Source: Sphingobium sp. AP49
Lineage (GTDB): Bacteria; Pseudomonadota; Alphaproteobacteria; Sphingomonadales; Sphingomonadaceae
Assembly (NCBI RefSeq): GCF_000281715.2
Contig: NZ_CP124576.1
Coordinates: forward strand, 1,929,501 to 1,993,500
DNA length: 64,000 nucleotides
Direction of reading: 5' to 3'
The notes below the pieces were generated by a model. That model ran no database searches and was not told the DNA's origin. It worked only from the letters and a program-made list of their open reading frames with translations. Shown one piece after another: positions 27,074 to 36,490 of this stretch. Both the position numbers and the translations under genes were made by a program. Numbering within the stretch: position 1 is the stretch's first letter; each line of letters opens with the position of its first letter.

Positions 27074-27594
27074 CCGGGGTGGCGGGAAGGCAGTCGCATG
27101 GACAGTTCCGCATCGTCCAGCGTCTCCAGGTCGAGCAGCGCGGCATAGGGATCGCCTTCCAGGTCTAGCCATGCCGCAAAGGCCGGTTCAGTCTTCATGC
27201 CTTGCCGCCGGAACGCCATGACGGCTGCGTGCGCGGCGGAGCCCGCCAATTCCAGCAGCCGATGTTCGATGCGATAATGGCGCCAGCCATGCTGCTGTGC
27301 CACGGGCACTGGCTGACCGAAGATTTCAAACGGCCAGCCTTGAGCCGAAAAGCGGGCAATGATCGCGTCCACCTTAGGGGAAGGCGCGACCGTGAAATCG
27401 GCAAAATGGCCGAATGCGTGCGATAGCGTGGCGGTAAAGACAGCAGTGTCGGGTGCATGGCAAATGATGTCGATGTCGCTGCCGGGCATGTCCAGTCTGA
27501 GCGGTGGAGTCCCCACGACGCGCGGGTCGAACGCCGCCAGATGGTCGAGCGCCCGGACATTATGTATCGCCTCTTCGTAACCGATGCGGCTCAT
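27064..27594 (-). CDS. DUF4269-family protein (nucleotidyltransferase-like)
   Basis: 176 residues from the ATG at 27594, which overlaps the upstream gene's stop by 4 bp. It contains L-D-M-P-G-S-D-I-D-I-I-C, which resembles the G-S-x-x-D-x-D signature of the nucleotidyltransferase fold, and a conserved GWRHYRIEHRLLELAGS segment. The family is recognised; activity is not known. It is translationally coupled to the nitronate monooxygenase gene. Confidence 0.75.
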   Translation of the reverse strand: MSRIGYEEAIHNVRALDHLAAFDPRVVGTPPLRLDMPGSDIDIICHAPDTAVFTATLSHAFGHFADFTVAPSPKVDAIIARFSAQGWPFEIFGQPVPVAQQHGWRHYRIEHRLLELAGSAAHAAVMAFRRQGMKTEPAFAAWLDLEGDPYAALLDLETLDDAELSMRLPSRHPGQP

Positions 27595-28667
27595 GCCTCT
27601 TTCATTTCGGCGGCGATGGTGGCGATCAGCACGGCGGCGGGAAGGGGGCGGGCCAGCGGCGCGCCCTGGCCGGCCCATTGCGCGCCATAGCCTCCTTCAC
27701 CCCGGGCTTTGGCGGCGGCATTCAGGGCCTTGCCTGCATGATAGGCCCGTGGATAATCGGGAACCTGCCCGGTTTGCCCTTCGCCCCAGGCGGTGAAGCG
27801 GTTGGCGAGGCAGCGGGCGGGACGGCCGGAAAGGGCCGGCGTCATTACCGTATGCAGCGCCGCCGGTCCCGCCAGTGCTGCGCGATAGGCGGGATCGGCG
27901 CTGCTTTCGGGGCAGGCGATGAAGGCGGTGCCGAGTTGTGCGGCGACTGCCCCCAGATCCAGCGCTGCCCGTACGCCCGCACCGTCCATGATGCCGCCTG
28001 CAGCAATGACCGGTTGCTTGCCATCGGCCACCAGCAGCCGGGTTAGGGCGAACGTGCCAAGCAGGTCGTCGGGCGCTGCGGGATCGAACATGCCACGATG
28101 ACCGCCAGCCTCATATCCCTGGGCCACGATCGCATCGATCCCCGCTGCGTATGCGGCCCTGGCTTCGGCCGGGCTGGTGACGCTGGCCAGAAGCAGGCAA
28201 CCGGCAGCTTTCAATGCGGCGATCCGGTCTGGGCCGGGCAGGCCGAAATGGAAGCTGACGACGTGCGGCGCGGTTGCCACCAGCATGGCAAGCATTGCAT
28301 CATCGTGGGCGAAGCTTTGATAGATGGTGTCGAGCCGGGCGGGCGGCGTGGCGCCATATTGCGCGAACAATGGAGACAAGGCGTCGAGCCAGGCCCGTTC
28401 GGTGGCAATATCGTCCCGCGGTGGAGAATGCACGAACAGGTTGACGTTGAACGGGCGATCGGTCTGCGCACGGACAGCGGCGATCATCGCCTGTGCACCG
28501 GTGGCATCGGTCGCGCCGACCGCGATCGATCCCAGGCCGCCGGCGTTGGAGACGGTGGCGGCCATGTCGGGGGTCGATACCCCCGCCATCGGTGCCTGGA
28601 TGATGGGGATGGCGAGATCGAGTGCGGCGATGATGTCCATGGGCCGGATGTGGACTGTCGACGGCAT
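27591..28667 (-). CDS. Nitronate monooxygenase (FMN-dependent)
   Basis: 358 residues forming a TIM barrel. The N-terminal I-I-Q-A-P-M-A-G-V, the G-G-L-G-S-I motif, the catalytic-His segment QGYEAGGHRG and the FMN-phosphate loop VIAAGGIMDGAGVRAALDLG all fit 2-nitropropane dioxygenase-type enzymes. It detoxifies nitronates with oxygen. An in-frame ATG at 28640 gives a typical N-terminus (MDIIAALDLAIPIIQAPM) and may be the true start. Confidence 0.92.
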   Translation of the reverse strand: MPSTVHIRPMDIIAALDLAIPIIQAPMAGVSTPDMAATVSNAGGLGSIAVGATDATGAQAMIAAVRAQTDRPFNVNLFVHSPPRDDIATERAWLDALSPLFAQYGATPPARLDTIYQSFAHDDAMLAMLVATAPHVVSFHFGLPGPDRIAALKAAGCLLLASVTSPAEARAAYAAGIDAIVAQGYEAGGHRGMFDPAAPDDLLGTFALTRLLVADGKQPVIAAGGIMDGAGVRAALDLGAVAAQLGTAFIACPESSADPAYRAALAGPAALHTVMTPALSGRPARCLANRFTAWGEGQTGQVPDYPRAYHAGKALNAAAKARGEGGYGAQWAGQGAPLARPLPAAVLIATIAAEMKEA

Positions 28668-28691
28668 CGGTGCAACCGGGGCGCGTGCCGG

Positions 28692-28994
28692 TCAGAGGTC
28701 GTCGGTGCCGACCGGGCCGCCTTCGCTTTCCATCCGGTTGATGGCGCGCGCATCCCGCGCGGTGAATTTCAGGCGGACGCCAACGCCCATGCCATCCGTC
28801 TCGGGCAGAAATTGGGCGCCACCTTCCTCCAATATGCTGTGCAGGCGTAGCGCTTCGGGTTCGGGGAGGGCCGTTCGGCCGTTCTCGAAATCGGCGAGCG
28901 CCTGTTCTTCAACGCCAGCGAGGCGGGCGACATGGTCGCGCGGCCATTCCACCAGAGCACGCGCCGCGCGGGCCAGCTTGCCGGTCAATGCCAA
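28692..28994 (-). CDS. XRE-type helix-turn-helix protein (TTG start)
   Basis: 100 residues. The DNA-binding helices are seen in LARAARALVEWPRDHVARLAGVEEQALADFENG, split here as LARAARALVEWPRDHVAR and LAGVEEQALADFENG, like Cro/CI proteins. The C-terminal part (GVGVRLKFTARDARAI) is shared by small sphingomonad regulators. I placed the start at a TTG because GAGGAGGAG lies about 7 nt upstream; the open frame extends to 29075 without a ribosome site. Its targets are unknown. Confidence 0.78.
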   Translation of the reverse strand: MALTGKLARAARALVEWPRDHVARLAGVEEQALADFENGRTALPEPEALRLHSILEEGGAQFLPETDGMGVGVRLKFTARDARAINRMESEGGPVGTDDL

Positions 28995-29054
28995 GACGAC
29001 TCTCCTCCTCAATGGAAATCGATGGAATGATAGCGGGTTGGTGCATTGGTGCAA

Positions 29055-29090
29055 AAAGGAAAGGCCCGGCCGCATGACGCGACCGGGCCT
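29055..29090 (-). terminator. Intrinsic terminator behind glnA
   Basis: Read on the minus strand, AGGCCCGG pairs with CCGGGCCT and is followed by TTCCTTTTT. The stem can extend by several pairs. Confidence 0.8.
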
Positions 29091-29116
29091 CTTGTCCTAC
29101 AGGCCTGTGAAAGGGT

Positions 29117-30529
29117 TCAGGCGCTGTAGTACATGTCGAATTCGACCGGCGACGGCGCCATTTCCCAGCGATACACTTCGGGCCACTTCAGTTCGATATA
29201 GGCGTCGATCTGATCCTTGGTGAAGACGTCGCCCTTGAGCAGGAACTCATAATCGGCTTCCAGGCTGTTGAGCGCTTCGCGCAGCGAGGCGCAGACGGTC
29301 GGCACCTGGCTCAGCTCTTCGGGCGGCAGGTCATAGAGATTCTTGTCCATCGCGGCGCCCGGATGGATCTTGTTCTCGATGCCGTCGAGACCGGCCATCA
29401 GCAGCGCGGCGTAGCAGAGATAGGGGTTGGCCATCGCGTCGGGGAAACGGAATTCCACGCGCTTTGCCTTGGCGCCCGCGCCATAGGGAATACGGCAGGA
29501 GGCCGAGCGGTTGCGCGCCGAATAGGCGAGCAGGACCGGCGCTTCAAAGCCCGGCACCAGACGCTTGTAGCTGTTGGTGGTCGGGTTGGTGAAGGCGTTC
29601 AGGGCCTTGGCATGCTTGATGACGCCGCCGATGAAGTAGAGGCACATGTCGGACAGGCCGGCATAGCCTTCGCCCGCGAACAGCGGCTTGCCGCCGTCCC
29701 AGATCGACATGTGGGTGTGCATGCCCGAACCATTGTCCTGCGCGATCGGCTTGGGCATGAAGGTCGCGGTCTTGCCATAGGCCTGGGCGACCATCTGCAC
29801 GACATATTTGTAGATCTGCATGCGGTCGGCGGTCTGGACCAGCGTACCGAAGGTCAGGCCCAGCTCGTGCTGCGCGGCGGCGACTTCATGGTGATGCTTG
29901 TCGCAGGGCAGGCCCATTTCGAGCATGGTGGTGACCATCTCGGCGCGGATGTCGGTGCAGGGGTCGACCGGTGCGACGGGGAAATAGCCGCCCTTGGCAC
30001 GCGGACGGTGACCCAGGTTGCCGCCTTCATATTCCTTGCCGGTGTTGGTCGGCAGTTCGATGTCGTCGATCTTGAAGTAGCTCTGCGAATAGTCATTTTC
30101 GAAGCGCACGTCGTCGAACATGAAGAATTCGGCTTCGGGACCGACATAGACGGTGTCGCCGAAACCGGCCGACTTGACGAAGGCTTCGGCGCGCTTCGCG
30201 GTCGAACGCGGGTCGCGGCTGTAGAGTTCGCCGGTGTCCGGCTCGACGATGTCGCAGAAGATGATCAGCATCGGGGTGGCGCTGAACGGATCGACATAAA
30301 CGGCGTCGAGGTCGGGCTTGAGGATCATGTCCGACTCGTTGATCGCCTTCCAGCCTTCGATCGACGAACCGTCGAACATCAGGCCCTGGGTCAGCTCATC
30401 CTCGCCAAGCACGCTCGACACCATGGTCAGGTGCTGCCACTTGCCCTTGGGATCGGTGAAACGGACATCGACCCACTCGATCTCCTTCTCTTCGATCATC
30501 TTCAGGATGTCTTTTGGCGTGTTGGCCAT
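29117..30529 (-). CDS. glnA: Glutamine synthetase, type I
   Basis: 470 residues, standard GSI length. Motifs include the N-terminal D-G-S-S-I, the ATP site [16 protein letters not shown] and the adenylylation site K-N-L-Y-D-L-P-P-E near residue 400. The Tyr there is present, so AMP-based control by GlnE is likely. It makes glutamine from glutamate and ammonia. The ATG at 30529 was preferred over the in-frame start six bases upstream. It follows glnB by 95 bp in one transcription unit. Confidence 0.98.
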   Translation of the reverse strand: MANTPKDILKMIEEKEIEWVDVRFTDPKGKWQHLTMVSSVLGEDELTQGLMFDGSSIEGWKAINESDMILKPDLDAVYVDPFSATPMLIIFCDIVEPDTGELYSRDPRSTAKRAEAFVKSAGFGDTVYVGPEAEFFMFDDVRFENDYSQSYFKIDDIELPTNTGKEYEGGNLGHRPRAKGGYFPVAPVDPCTDIRAEMVTTMLEMGLPCDKHHHEVAAAQHELGLTFGTLVQTADRMQIYKYVVQMVAQAYGKTATFMPKPIAQDNGSGMHTHMSIWDGGKPLFAGEGYAGLSDMCLYFIGGVIKHAKALNAFTNPTTNSYKRLVPGFEAPVLLAYSARNRSASCRIPYGAGAKAKRVEFRFPDAMANPYLCYAALLMAGLDGIENKIHPGAAMDKNLYDLPPEELSQVPTVCASLREALNSLEADYEFLLKGDVFTKDQIDAYIELKWPEVYRWEMAPSPVEFDMYYSA

Positions 30530-30624
30530 GTGCAATTGCCCTTCTCTAAAGATACCCCCCCGAAGGGGTAGTTGAAGCCTGTGTCCGCCGGTCCCCTGTC
30601 AGACGGCGAGAACCTTTTTGAAAA

Positions 30625-30966
<342 letters not shown>

Positions 30967-31073
30967 TTAATCCCAACCCATGGCGCAAGATCGGATGCGG
31001 GTGCGACCCGCATCCTCCAACCTTCAAGTGACGATCATCATGCCCCCCGAGGCACGTGCCGTCTCCCTTAACA

Positions 31074-31089
31074 ATCAATTACCGTGCCA
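31074..31089 (-). promoter_or_regulatory. Sigma54-type promoter candidate for glnB-glnA
   Basis: On the minus strand it reads TGGCAC-GGTAA-TTGAT. Against the consensus TGGCAC-N5-TTGCA the -24 half is perfect and the -12 GC is GA. The GG-to-G spacing is right. It lies about 110 bp before the glnB start, with two NtrC-like sites upstream. Confidence 0.55.
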
Positions 31090-31137
31090 AATGGCGAATC
31101 GCTAGGCCTGCTTTCGGCGATGCAGCAATCTTTGTCC

Positions 31138-31190
31138 ATATTGCCCGGATTTCGGGCAATATCATGTCACGTTGCCCGGTTTTTAGGCAG
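31138..31190 (-). promoter_or_regulatory. Two NtrC-like enhancer sites upstream of glnB
   Basis: The first is a perfect 10-bp inverted repeat, ATATTGCCCG / CGGGCAATAT, around GATTT (31138-31162). The second is a weaker copy, TTGCCCGG...AGGCAG (31172-31190). Both resemble the NtrC pattern TTGC-x-C...G-x-GCAA. Their centres are 31 bp apart, about three helical turns, and lie roughly 85 and 117 bp upstream of the predicted sigma54 start. Confidence 0.5.
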
Positions 31191-31211
31191 TGGTCGAGCG
31201 GCCCATCATGC

Positions 31212-31274
31212 AAAAGGCCCGCCCCGTCGACACCGGTCGGTATGATCCCGATGGCATGGACGGAGCGGGCCTTT
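31212..31274 (-). terminator. Possible long-loop terminator behind map
   Basis: AAAGGCCCGC on the left pairs with GCGGGCCTTT on the right across a loop of about 40 nt. On the minus strand the stem ends in GCCTTTTG. It lies between the map stop and the glnB control region and could isolate the two units. Confidence 0.5.
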
Positions 31275-31298
31275 GAGACCGCTATGTGGCAGGCGAAA

Positions 31299-32129
31299 TC
31301 AGCGCGCGTAGGGCGGGCAGTCGAGACCGGCAGGGCTCTTGGTGAAGATCTCGCAGCCGGTTTCGGTGATGCCGATGCTGTGTTCGAACTGGGCTGACAA
31401 GGTGCGATCGCGCGTCACCGCCGTCCAGCCATCGTCCAGCATCTTCACGCCCGGCTTGCCGATATTGATCATCGGCTCGATGGTGAAGAACATGCCGGGC
31501 TTCAACTCCGGACCGGTGCCCGGGCGGCCGATATGGACCACCTCCGGGCTGTCATGGAAAACCCGGCCCAGGCCATGGCCGCAGAAATCGCGGACCACGC
31601 CATAACGGTGCTTTTCGGCATGGCGCTGGATGACATGGCCAATGTCGCCCAGATGATTGCCGGGCTTGGCCTGCTCGATGCCCAGCATCAGGCATTCATA
31701 GGTGATCTCGACCAGCCGCTTGGCCTTGATCGGCGCTTCGCCGGCGATGAACATGCGGCTGGTGTCGCCGTGCCAGCCGTCAACCAGCGGGGTGACGTCG
31801 ATATTCAATATATCGCCGTCCTTGAGCTTATAGTCGCCCGGAATGCCATGGCAGATGACGTTGTTGAGTGAGGTGCAGCAGCTATGCGTATAGCCGCGAT
31901 AGCCCAGCGTCGCCGGCACGCCGCCACCGTCCAGCGTCATGCGGCGGACGATGTCGTCCAGTTCGCCGGTGGTCACGCCCGGCACCACATGGGGCACCAG
32001 CGCGTCGAGGATCTCGGCCGCCAGCCGGCCGGCCTTGCGCATGCCGTCGAAACCGGCCGCGTCGTAGAGCTTGATCGCGGTCGAGCGGGAAACCGGCGCA
32101 TCGGCCGTCATCGTCATATATTCGGTCAT
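31299..32129 (-). CDS. map: Methionine aminopeptidase, type I
   Basis: 276 residues from the ATG at 32129; ATGs at 32159, 32117 and 32111 are also in frame and none has a strong ribosome site. The five metal ligands are in place: Asp in L-N-I-D-V-T-P-L, Asp in H-G-D-T-S-R-M-F, His in C-G-H-G-L-G, Glu in F-T-I-E-P-M-I and Glu in Q-F-E-H-S-I. It removes the initiator Met from nascent proteins. Confidence 0.96.
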   Translation of the reverse strand: MTEYMTMTADAPVSRSTAIKLYDAAGFDGMRKAGRLAAEILDALVPHVVPGVTTGELDDIVRRMTLDGGGVPATLGYRGYTHSCCTSLNNVICHGIPGDYKLKDGDILNIDVTPLVDGWHGDTSRMFIAGEAPIKAKRLVEITYECLMLGIEQAKPGNHLGDIGHVIQRHAEKHRYGVVRDFCGHGLGRVFHDSPEVVHIGRPGTGPELKPGMFFTIEPMINIGKPGVKMLDDGWTAVTRDRTLSAQFEHSIGITETGCEIFTKSPAGLDCPPYAR

Positions 32130-32212
32130 ATGGTTGATATAGACCCTGTGATCCGGCATTGCGAGTGTCTTCGCTCAGACCCTTAGCCGCTATATGGAAA
32201 AGAGAAACGGAC

Positions 32213-32695
32213 ATGGTGATGGAAGGCGGATGCGCCTGTGGTGAGGTGCGCTACCGGGTCGATGCCGACCCCATCTTCATCAACAATTGCCATTGCGGCC
32301 TGTGCCAGCGACAGAGCGGCGCGGCGTCGGCAGTCAACGCCTTTGTCGAGGTCGATCATCTCCACCTCCTGTCTGGCGACCTTAGTGAACATGTCGTGCC
32401 GACCGGCAGCGGCAAGACCCAGGCGATCGTCCGCTGCGCCACATGCGGCACGGCGGTCTGGAGCTTCTATCCGCGCCTCGGCCGGCTGGGCGCGGCGATC
32501 CGCGTCGGCACGCTCGACGATCGCGCGGCGATCCGGCCCGATGCCGCGATCTTCGTGGCGGACCGGTCGGACTGGACCGCCTTGCCCGCCGACGTGCCGG
32601 TCTTCGAAGCCAGCTACAGGCCGGCGGAGATATTGCCGCCCGATCGGCTGGCCCGCCTGATGGCACTTGCCGCCCGTGCGGAGGCGCAGGCATGA
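32213..32695 (+). CDS. GFA-family (glutathione-dependent formaldehyde-activating-like) zinc protein
   Basis: 160 residues. Zinc-binding Cys pairs typical of the GFA/CENP-V fold are seen in G-G-C-A-C-G-E-V, N-C-H-C-G-L-C-Q-R and C-A-T-C-G-T, followed by G-T-L-D-D. The name of the family does not prove formaldehyde activity. The ATG at 32213 was chosen because the frame upstream is not family-like. It overlaps the next gene by 4 bp. Confidence 0.87.
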   Translation: MVMEGGCACGEVRYRVDADPIFINNCHCGLCQRQSGAASAVNAFVEVDHLHLLSGDLSEHVVPTGSGKTQAIVRCATCGTAVWSFYPRLGRLGAAIRVGTLDDRAAIRPDAAIFVADRSDWTALPADVPVFEASYRPAEILPPDRLARLMALAARAEAQA

Positions 32696-33447
32696 GCGAA
32701 CGCATCTGGACCGCCGCCTTGGTCGTGATCGGCGATGAAATCCTGTCCGGCCGCATTCAGGATAAGAATGTCGCGCAGATCGCCACCTGGCTCAATGTCC
32801 AGGGCATTCGTCTGCGCGAGGTGCGCGTGGTTGCCGACGATCAGGATGCCATTGTCGAGGCGGTCAACACATTGCGTGTTCGCAACGACTATCTCTTCAC
32901 CACCGGCGGCATCGGCCCGACTCATGACGACATCACGGTGGACGCGATCGCGGCGGCGCTGGGCGTGGGGGTCGAAATCCATCCCGAGGCGCGGGCGATA
33001 TTGGAGCGCTATTATGTCACCCGCGGCGGCCTCACCGACGCGCGGCTGCGCATGGCGCGGGTGCCGGCGGGCGCCGACCTGATCGAAAACCGCATGTCGG
33101 GCGCGCCGGGCATCCGCCATGGCAATATCTTCATCATGGCGGGCGTGCCGCACATCACCGCCGGCATGCTCGACCGCCTGACCGGTACACTGGAAGGGGG
33201 CTTGCCCGTGCTGTCGGCAACGATCGGCTGCTGGGTTGCCGAAAGCGAGATCGCCGACCTGCTCGGTGCTACCGAGCGCGCTCATGACGGCGTTCAGATC
33301 GGCAGCTATCCCTTCTTCCGCGAAGGCCGCACCGGCGCCAATTTTGTCGTCCGTTCGACCGATCAGGCGGTGTTGGACGCCTGTGTGGCGGATTTGACTG
33401 CCGCGTTGGCGGCGGGGGGCTGGCCGGCGGTGCCGGGGGGCATCTAA
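32692..33447 (+). CDS. CinA-like / MoeA-MogA-fold molybdopterin-binding domain protein
   Basis: 251 residues. The N-terminal A-L-V-V-I-G-D-E-I-L-S-G-R-I-x-D-K-N is the standard start of CinA-type COG1058 proteins, and F-T-T-G-G-I-G-P-T-H-D-D-I-T is the second signature. The C-terminal nicotinamide-nucleotide amidase domain of full CinA is absent. The start was fixed by the 4-bp overlap with the GFA gene; a longer open frame from 32443 is antisense-like noise in that gene. Confidence 0.88.
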   Translation: MSERIWTAALVVIGDEILSGRIQDKNVAQIATWLNVQGIRLREVRVVADDQDAIVEAVNTLRVRNDYLFTTGGIGPTHDDITVDAIAAALGVGVEIHPEARAILERYYVTRGGLTDARLRMARVPAGADLIENRMSGAPGIRHGNIFIMAGVPHITAGMLDRLTGTLEGGLPVLSATIGCWVAESEIADLLGATERAHDGVQIGSYPFFREGRTGANFVVRSTDQAVLDACVADLTAALAAGGWPAVPGGI

Positions 33448-33524
33448 CCAAAACACACTCGTCGCGGTGACAAAATGGCATGGCGGCGGTACAGCGCGGT
33501 TCCACTTCTATAAGAGAGCTCCGC

Positions 33525-33920
33525 ATGCTTACCGCGCGAACCTACAGTGTCACGATAGCGCGCAACTGGCGCGAACTTTACGAAGCGATCTGGCAGCCGG
33601 AGATATTTCCGAAATGGGCATCGGGCCTGACCGAGGCTGACCTGCGCAGGGGCGGCACCGGCTGGATCGCCGACGGTCCCGATGGGCCGATCGTCGTTCG
33701 CTTCACCCCGCACAATGAATTTGGCGTGATGGACCATTTCGTTGAGACCGGTGATGGCCGGCAGGTTCATGTTCCGCTACGCGTCATCCAGAATGGCGAC
33801 GGGGCGGAAGTGATGCTGACGCTTTTTCGCCAGCCAGGCATGAGCGACGAGGATTTTGCGCGCGACGCCAAGTGGATCACCCGCGATCTGCGGGCGCTGC
33901 GTGATTATGCAAAGGCGTAG
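33525..33920 (+). CDS. SRPBCC-fold protein
   Basis: 131 residues resembling the START/polyketide-cyclase (SRPBCC) fold: an early SVTIARNWRELYEAIWQPEIF helix-strand unit, a central beta region (VVRFTPHNEFGVMDHFVE), and a long C-terminal helix (DEDFARDAKWITRDLRALRD). Proteins of this fold bind small hydrophobic ligands. Start at 33525 after AGAGAG. Function unknown. Confidence 0.78.
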   Translation: MLTARTYSVTIARNWRELYEAIWQPEIFPKWASGLTEADLRRGGTGWIADGPDGPIVVRFTPHNEFGVMDHFVETGDGRQVHVPLRVIQNGDGAEVMLTLFRQPGMSDEDFARDAKWITRDLRALRDYAKA

Positions 33921-33954
33921 GGCAGGGGACTGATTTTGATCCCCGCCAGGCGGC

Positions 33955-34335
33955 TCAGCCTTCGGGCCGGCTCCAGATCCAGCTACCGCCGATCAGCGCG
34001 GCTGCCAGCGGGATCAGATACCAGGGGAAAGGGGAGAAGATCAGCGCCAGGATCGCGCTGAAGGCGAAGGCGGCCAGAGCGGCCTTCTTGCCCTTGGGGC
34101 TGATCGCGCCCCGCTCGCGCCAGCGACGGATGTGCGGGCCGAAATGCTTGTGGTCGAGTAGCTTGGCCTCCAGTTCCGGGCTTGACCGCGCGAAGCAATA
34201 GGCGGCCAGGATCATGAACGGCACGGTCGGCAACAGCGGCAGGAAGGCGCCCAGCGTGCCGAGCCCGATCGAGAGGAAGCCGGCGATGAGATAAAGATGG
34301 CGCCGCACCCGTCGATCCTGTCTGGAAGGGGTCAA
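33955..34335 (-). CDS. DUF454 / YbaN-family inner-membrane protein
   Basis: 126 residues. An N-terminal helix holds the family motif L-G-x-L-G-A-F-L-P-L-L-P-T-V-P-F, followed by C-F-A-R-S-S-P, a short basic loop and two more helices. The start is uncertain: TTG at 34335 gives the longest form, and GTG at 34308 has AGGA 7 nt upstream. Function unknown. Confidence 0.85.
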   Translation of the reverse strand: MTPSRQDRRVRRHLYLIAGFLSIGLGTLGAFLPLLPTVPFMILAAYCFARSSPELEAKLLDHKHFGPHIRRWRERGAISPKGKKAALAAFAFSAILALIFSPFPWYLIPLAAALIGGSWIWSRPEG

Positions 34336-34389
34336 ATCGGCCCCGCTTCTGTCTATGCTATTGATTTGCAGGAACGCAAAGCGCTTTCG

Positions 34390-35748
34390 TCAGGCAGCAG
34401 GCAGGCGCAGCCGCACCAGCAGCCCGCCCAGGTCCTCGCTCTCCTCCAGCGCCACCGACCCGCCATAGATTTCGGCAACGTCGCGGACGATGGCAAGGCC
34501 AAGGCCCGTGCCGGGTTTCCCTGAGTCGAGCCGCACACCCCGGTCGAAGATGCGCACCCGATCGGCTTCGGGAATGCCCATGCCGTCATCCTCGACCAAT
34601 ATCTCGACCATGTCGCCGGCCCGCTGGACCGTGGCGAACACGCTTCCACCACCATATTTGGCGGCGTTTTCGATCAGGTTGCCCAGCATCTCGTCCAGAT
34701 CCTGGCGCTCCACCCGTACCGCCGCGCTCTTGTCGCCATCCATGTCGACGCGGGCCTCCTGATAGAGGTGGCGCACGGCCCGTTCGACCGCTTCCAGGCT
34801 GGCCCACACCTCGGCCCGGCTTTGCGCTGCGCCCCGTCGTCCCACTGCGCGGGCGCGGGCGAGATGATGGTCGACCTGCCGCCGCATCGTCGTCGCCTCG
34901 CGAATCACCGTCTCCCCCAGGTCCGGCGCGTGTGCCGTGGCCGCGTTCATGATGACGGTGAGCGGCGTCTTGAGGGCATGGGCAAGGTTGCCTGCATGGG
35001 TGCGCGCTTCCTCCGCTTGCCGCTCATTATGGGCAAGCAGCGCGTTCAGCTCTTCAACCATCGGCAATACTTCGGCCGGCATCGGCTCGGTGATCCGGCT
35101 CTTGCCCCCGGTTCGCATCCGGATGATCTCCAGTCGCACCTTGCGCAGCGGGCGCAGGCCATAGATGGTCTGCAACGTAGCCAGCACGATCAGGCCCAGC
35201 GCCAGCAGCGCAAAGCTCTTGAACAAAGTGGATCGCAGCGTCTTGATCTGGGCGTCCAGCCCCTGGCGCGCCTGTCCCACCATGAACATCCAGCGCGCTT
35301 CGGATCCGGGTAGGATGACGGTGCGTTCCATCACGCGCAGGTCCTCACCTGGAAACTGTTTGCTGTCATAGACGTGGAAATTGCGATCGGCATGGTCGCC
35401 CTGGACTTTGAGCGCGCGATCCCACAGCGATCGGGAGCGCCAATCCTCATGCCCCTTGGCGCTGATCTGATAGTAAAGGCCGCTATTGGGCTCCAGGAAG
35501 CGTTGGTCGGCGAGCGGTCGGTTGAACAGCACCTCGCCATCGGGGCCGATTTCGGCCGCCGCGATCATCGCCGTCAGCACATAATTCATGCCGTCGTCGA
35601 AATTGCGCGTGATCGCGTCCGACAAAACCCGGTCCAGCGCCACGCCGCCGCCCAGCAGCAGGACGCTGATCCACAGCGCCGCGATGCCGATCATGCGGCG
35701 GCTTATCGATCCGGTGGAACGGACGGGGGGTGGGGATTGGCCGTCCAT
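34390..35748 (-). CDS. Two-component sensor histidine kinase (PhoQ/EnvZ type)
   Basis: 452 residues. Membrane helix 1 is at about residues 20-38, a periplasmic sensor of about 110 residues follows, and helix 2 is SFALLALGLIVLATL. The H box is A-G-N-L-A-H-A-L-K-T-P-L-T-V-I-M, and the N, G1 and G2 boxes read N-L-I-E-N-A-A-K-Y-G, EDDGMGIPE and G-T-G-L-G-L-A-I-V. It follows the response regulator by 28 bp; GGCAGG supports the ATG at 35748. Linked to a PepSY protein gene, which suggests envelope or cation sensing. Confidence 0.95.
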   Translation of the reverse strand: MDGQSPPPVRSTGSISRRMIGIAALWISVLLLGGGVALDRVLSDAITRNFDDGMNYVLTAMIAAAEIGPDGEVLFNRPLADQRFLEPNSGLYYQISAKGHEDWRSRSLWDRALKVQGDHADRNFHVYDSKQFPGEDLRVMERTVILPGSEARWMFMVGQARQGLDAQIKTLRSTLFKSFALLALGLIVLATLQTIYGLRPLRKVRLEIIRMRTGGKSRITEPMPAEVLPMVEELNALLAHNERQAEEARTHAGNLAHALKTPLTVIMNAATAHAPDLGETVIREATTMRRQVDHHLARARAVGRRGAAQSRAEVWASLEAVERAVRHLYQEARVDMDGDKSAAVRVERQDLDEMLGNLIENAAKYGGGSVFATVQRAGDMVEILVEDDGMGIPEADRVRIFDRGVRLDSGKPGTGLGLAIVRDVAEIYGGSVALEESEDLGGLLVRLRLPAA

Positions 35749-35776
35749 TATCGCCTGCCGGGGAGAATGGACGGGC

Positions 35777-36442
35777 TCAGCGTCCCGGCTCGTCCAGGCT
35801 GTAGCCAAGGCCCCGGATGGTCGTGATGACGTCGGCACCCAGCTTCTTGCGGATACGCGTCACGAACACTTCGATCGTGTTGGAATCGCGATCGAAATCC
35901 TGGTCGTAAATATGCTCGATCAGCTCGGTGCGGCTGACCACCTTGCCCTTGTGATGGAGCAGATAGGACAGCAGCTTATATTCCTGTGCGGTGAGCTTCA
36001 CCGGATCGCCCTTCAGCGTGACCTTGCCCGAACGGGTGTCGAGGCGGACGTCACCTGCGATCAGCTCGCTCGACGCATTACCGCTGGCACGGCGGATGAG
36101 TGCACGCAGGCGGGCGATCAGTTCCTCGCTCTGGAACGGCTTGGCCAGATAATCGTCGGCGCCCGCATCCAGCCCGGCAACCTTGTCGGACCAGCTGTCG
36201 CGCGCGGTCAAAACCAGTACCGGGAAGGCACGGCCTTCTTTGCGCCAACGGTCGAGCACGGTCAGCCCATCGATGGTCGGCAGGCCCAGGTCCAGCACCA
36301 CCGCGTCATAATTTTCGGTCGAGCCCAGAAAGTGGCCGTCCTCGCCATCGGTGGCGAGATCCACGGCATAGCCGGCCCCTTCCAGCGTGTTCCTGAGCTG
36401 CTGGCCCAGACTCGGTTCATCCTCGACGATCAGCAGGCGCAT
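35777..36442 (-). CDS. OmpR/PhoP-family response regulator
   Basis: 221 residues. The receiver domain has the acidic start (IVEDEPSLGQ), phospho-acceptor Asp in Y-D-A-V-V-L-D-L-G-L-P, and the Lys in Y-L-A-K-P-F. A winged-helix DNA-binding domain follows (LTAQEYKLLSYLLHHKGKVV, IRKKLGADVITTIRGLGYSL). It is the partner of the kinase downstream and may control the PepSY gene upstream. Confidence 0.96.
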   Translation of the reverse strand: MRLLIVEDEPSLGQQLRNTLEGAGYAVDLATDGEDGHFLGSTENYDAVVLDLGLPTIDGLTVLDRWRKEGRAFPVLVLTARDSWSDKVAGLDAGADDYLAKPFQSEELIARLRALIRRASGNASSELIAGDVRLDTRSGKVTLKGDPVKLTAQEYKLLSYLLHHKGKVVSRTELIEHIYDQDFDRDSNTIEVFVTRIRKKLGADVITTIRGLGYSLDEPGR

Positions 36443-36490
36443 AGGGTTCCGTTTCTTGTTTTGGGTGCATGTCTGTCAGCCGGCGCGCGG

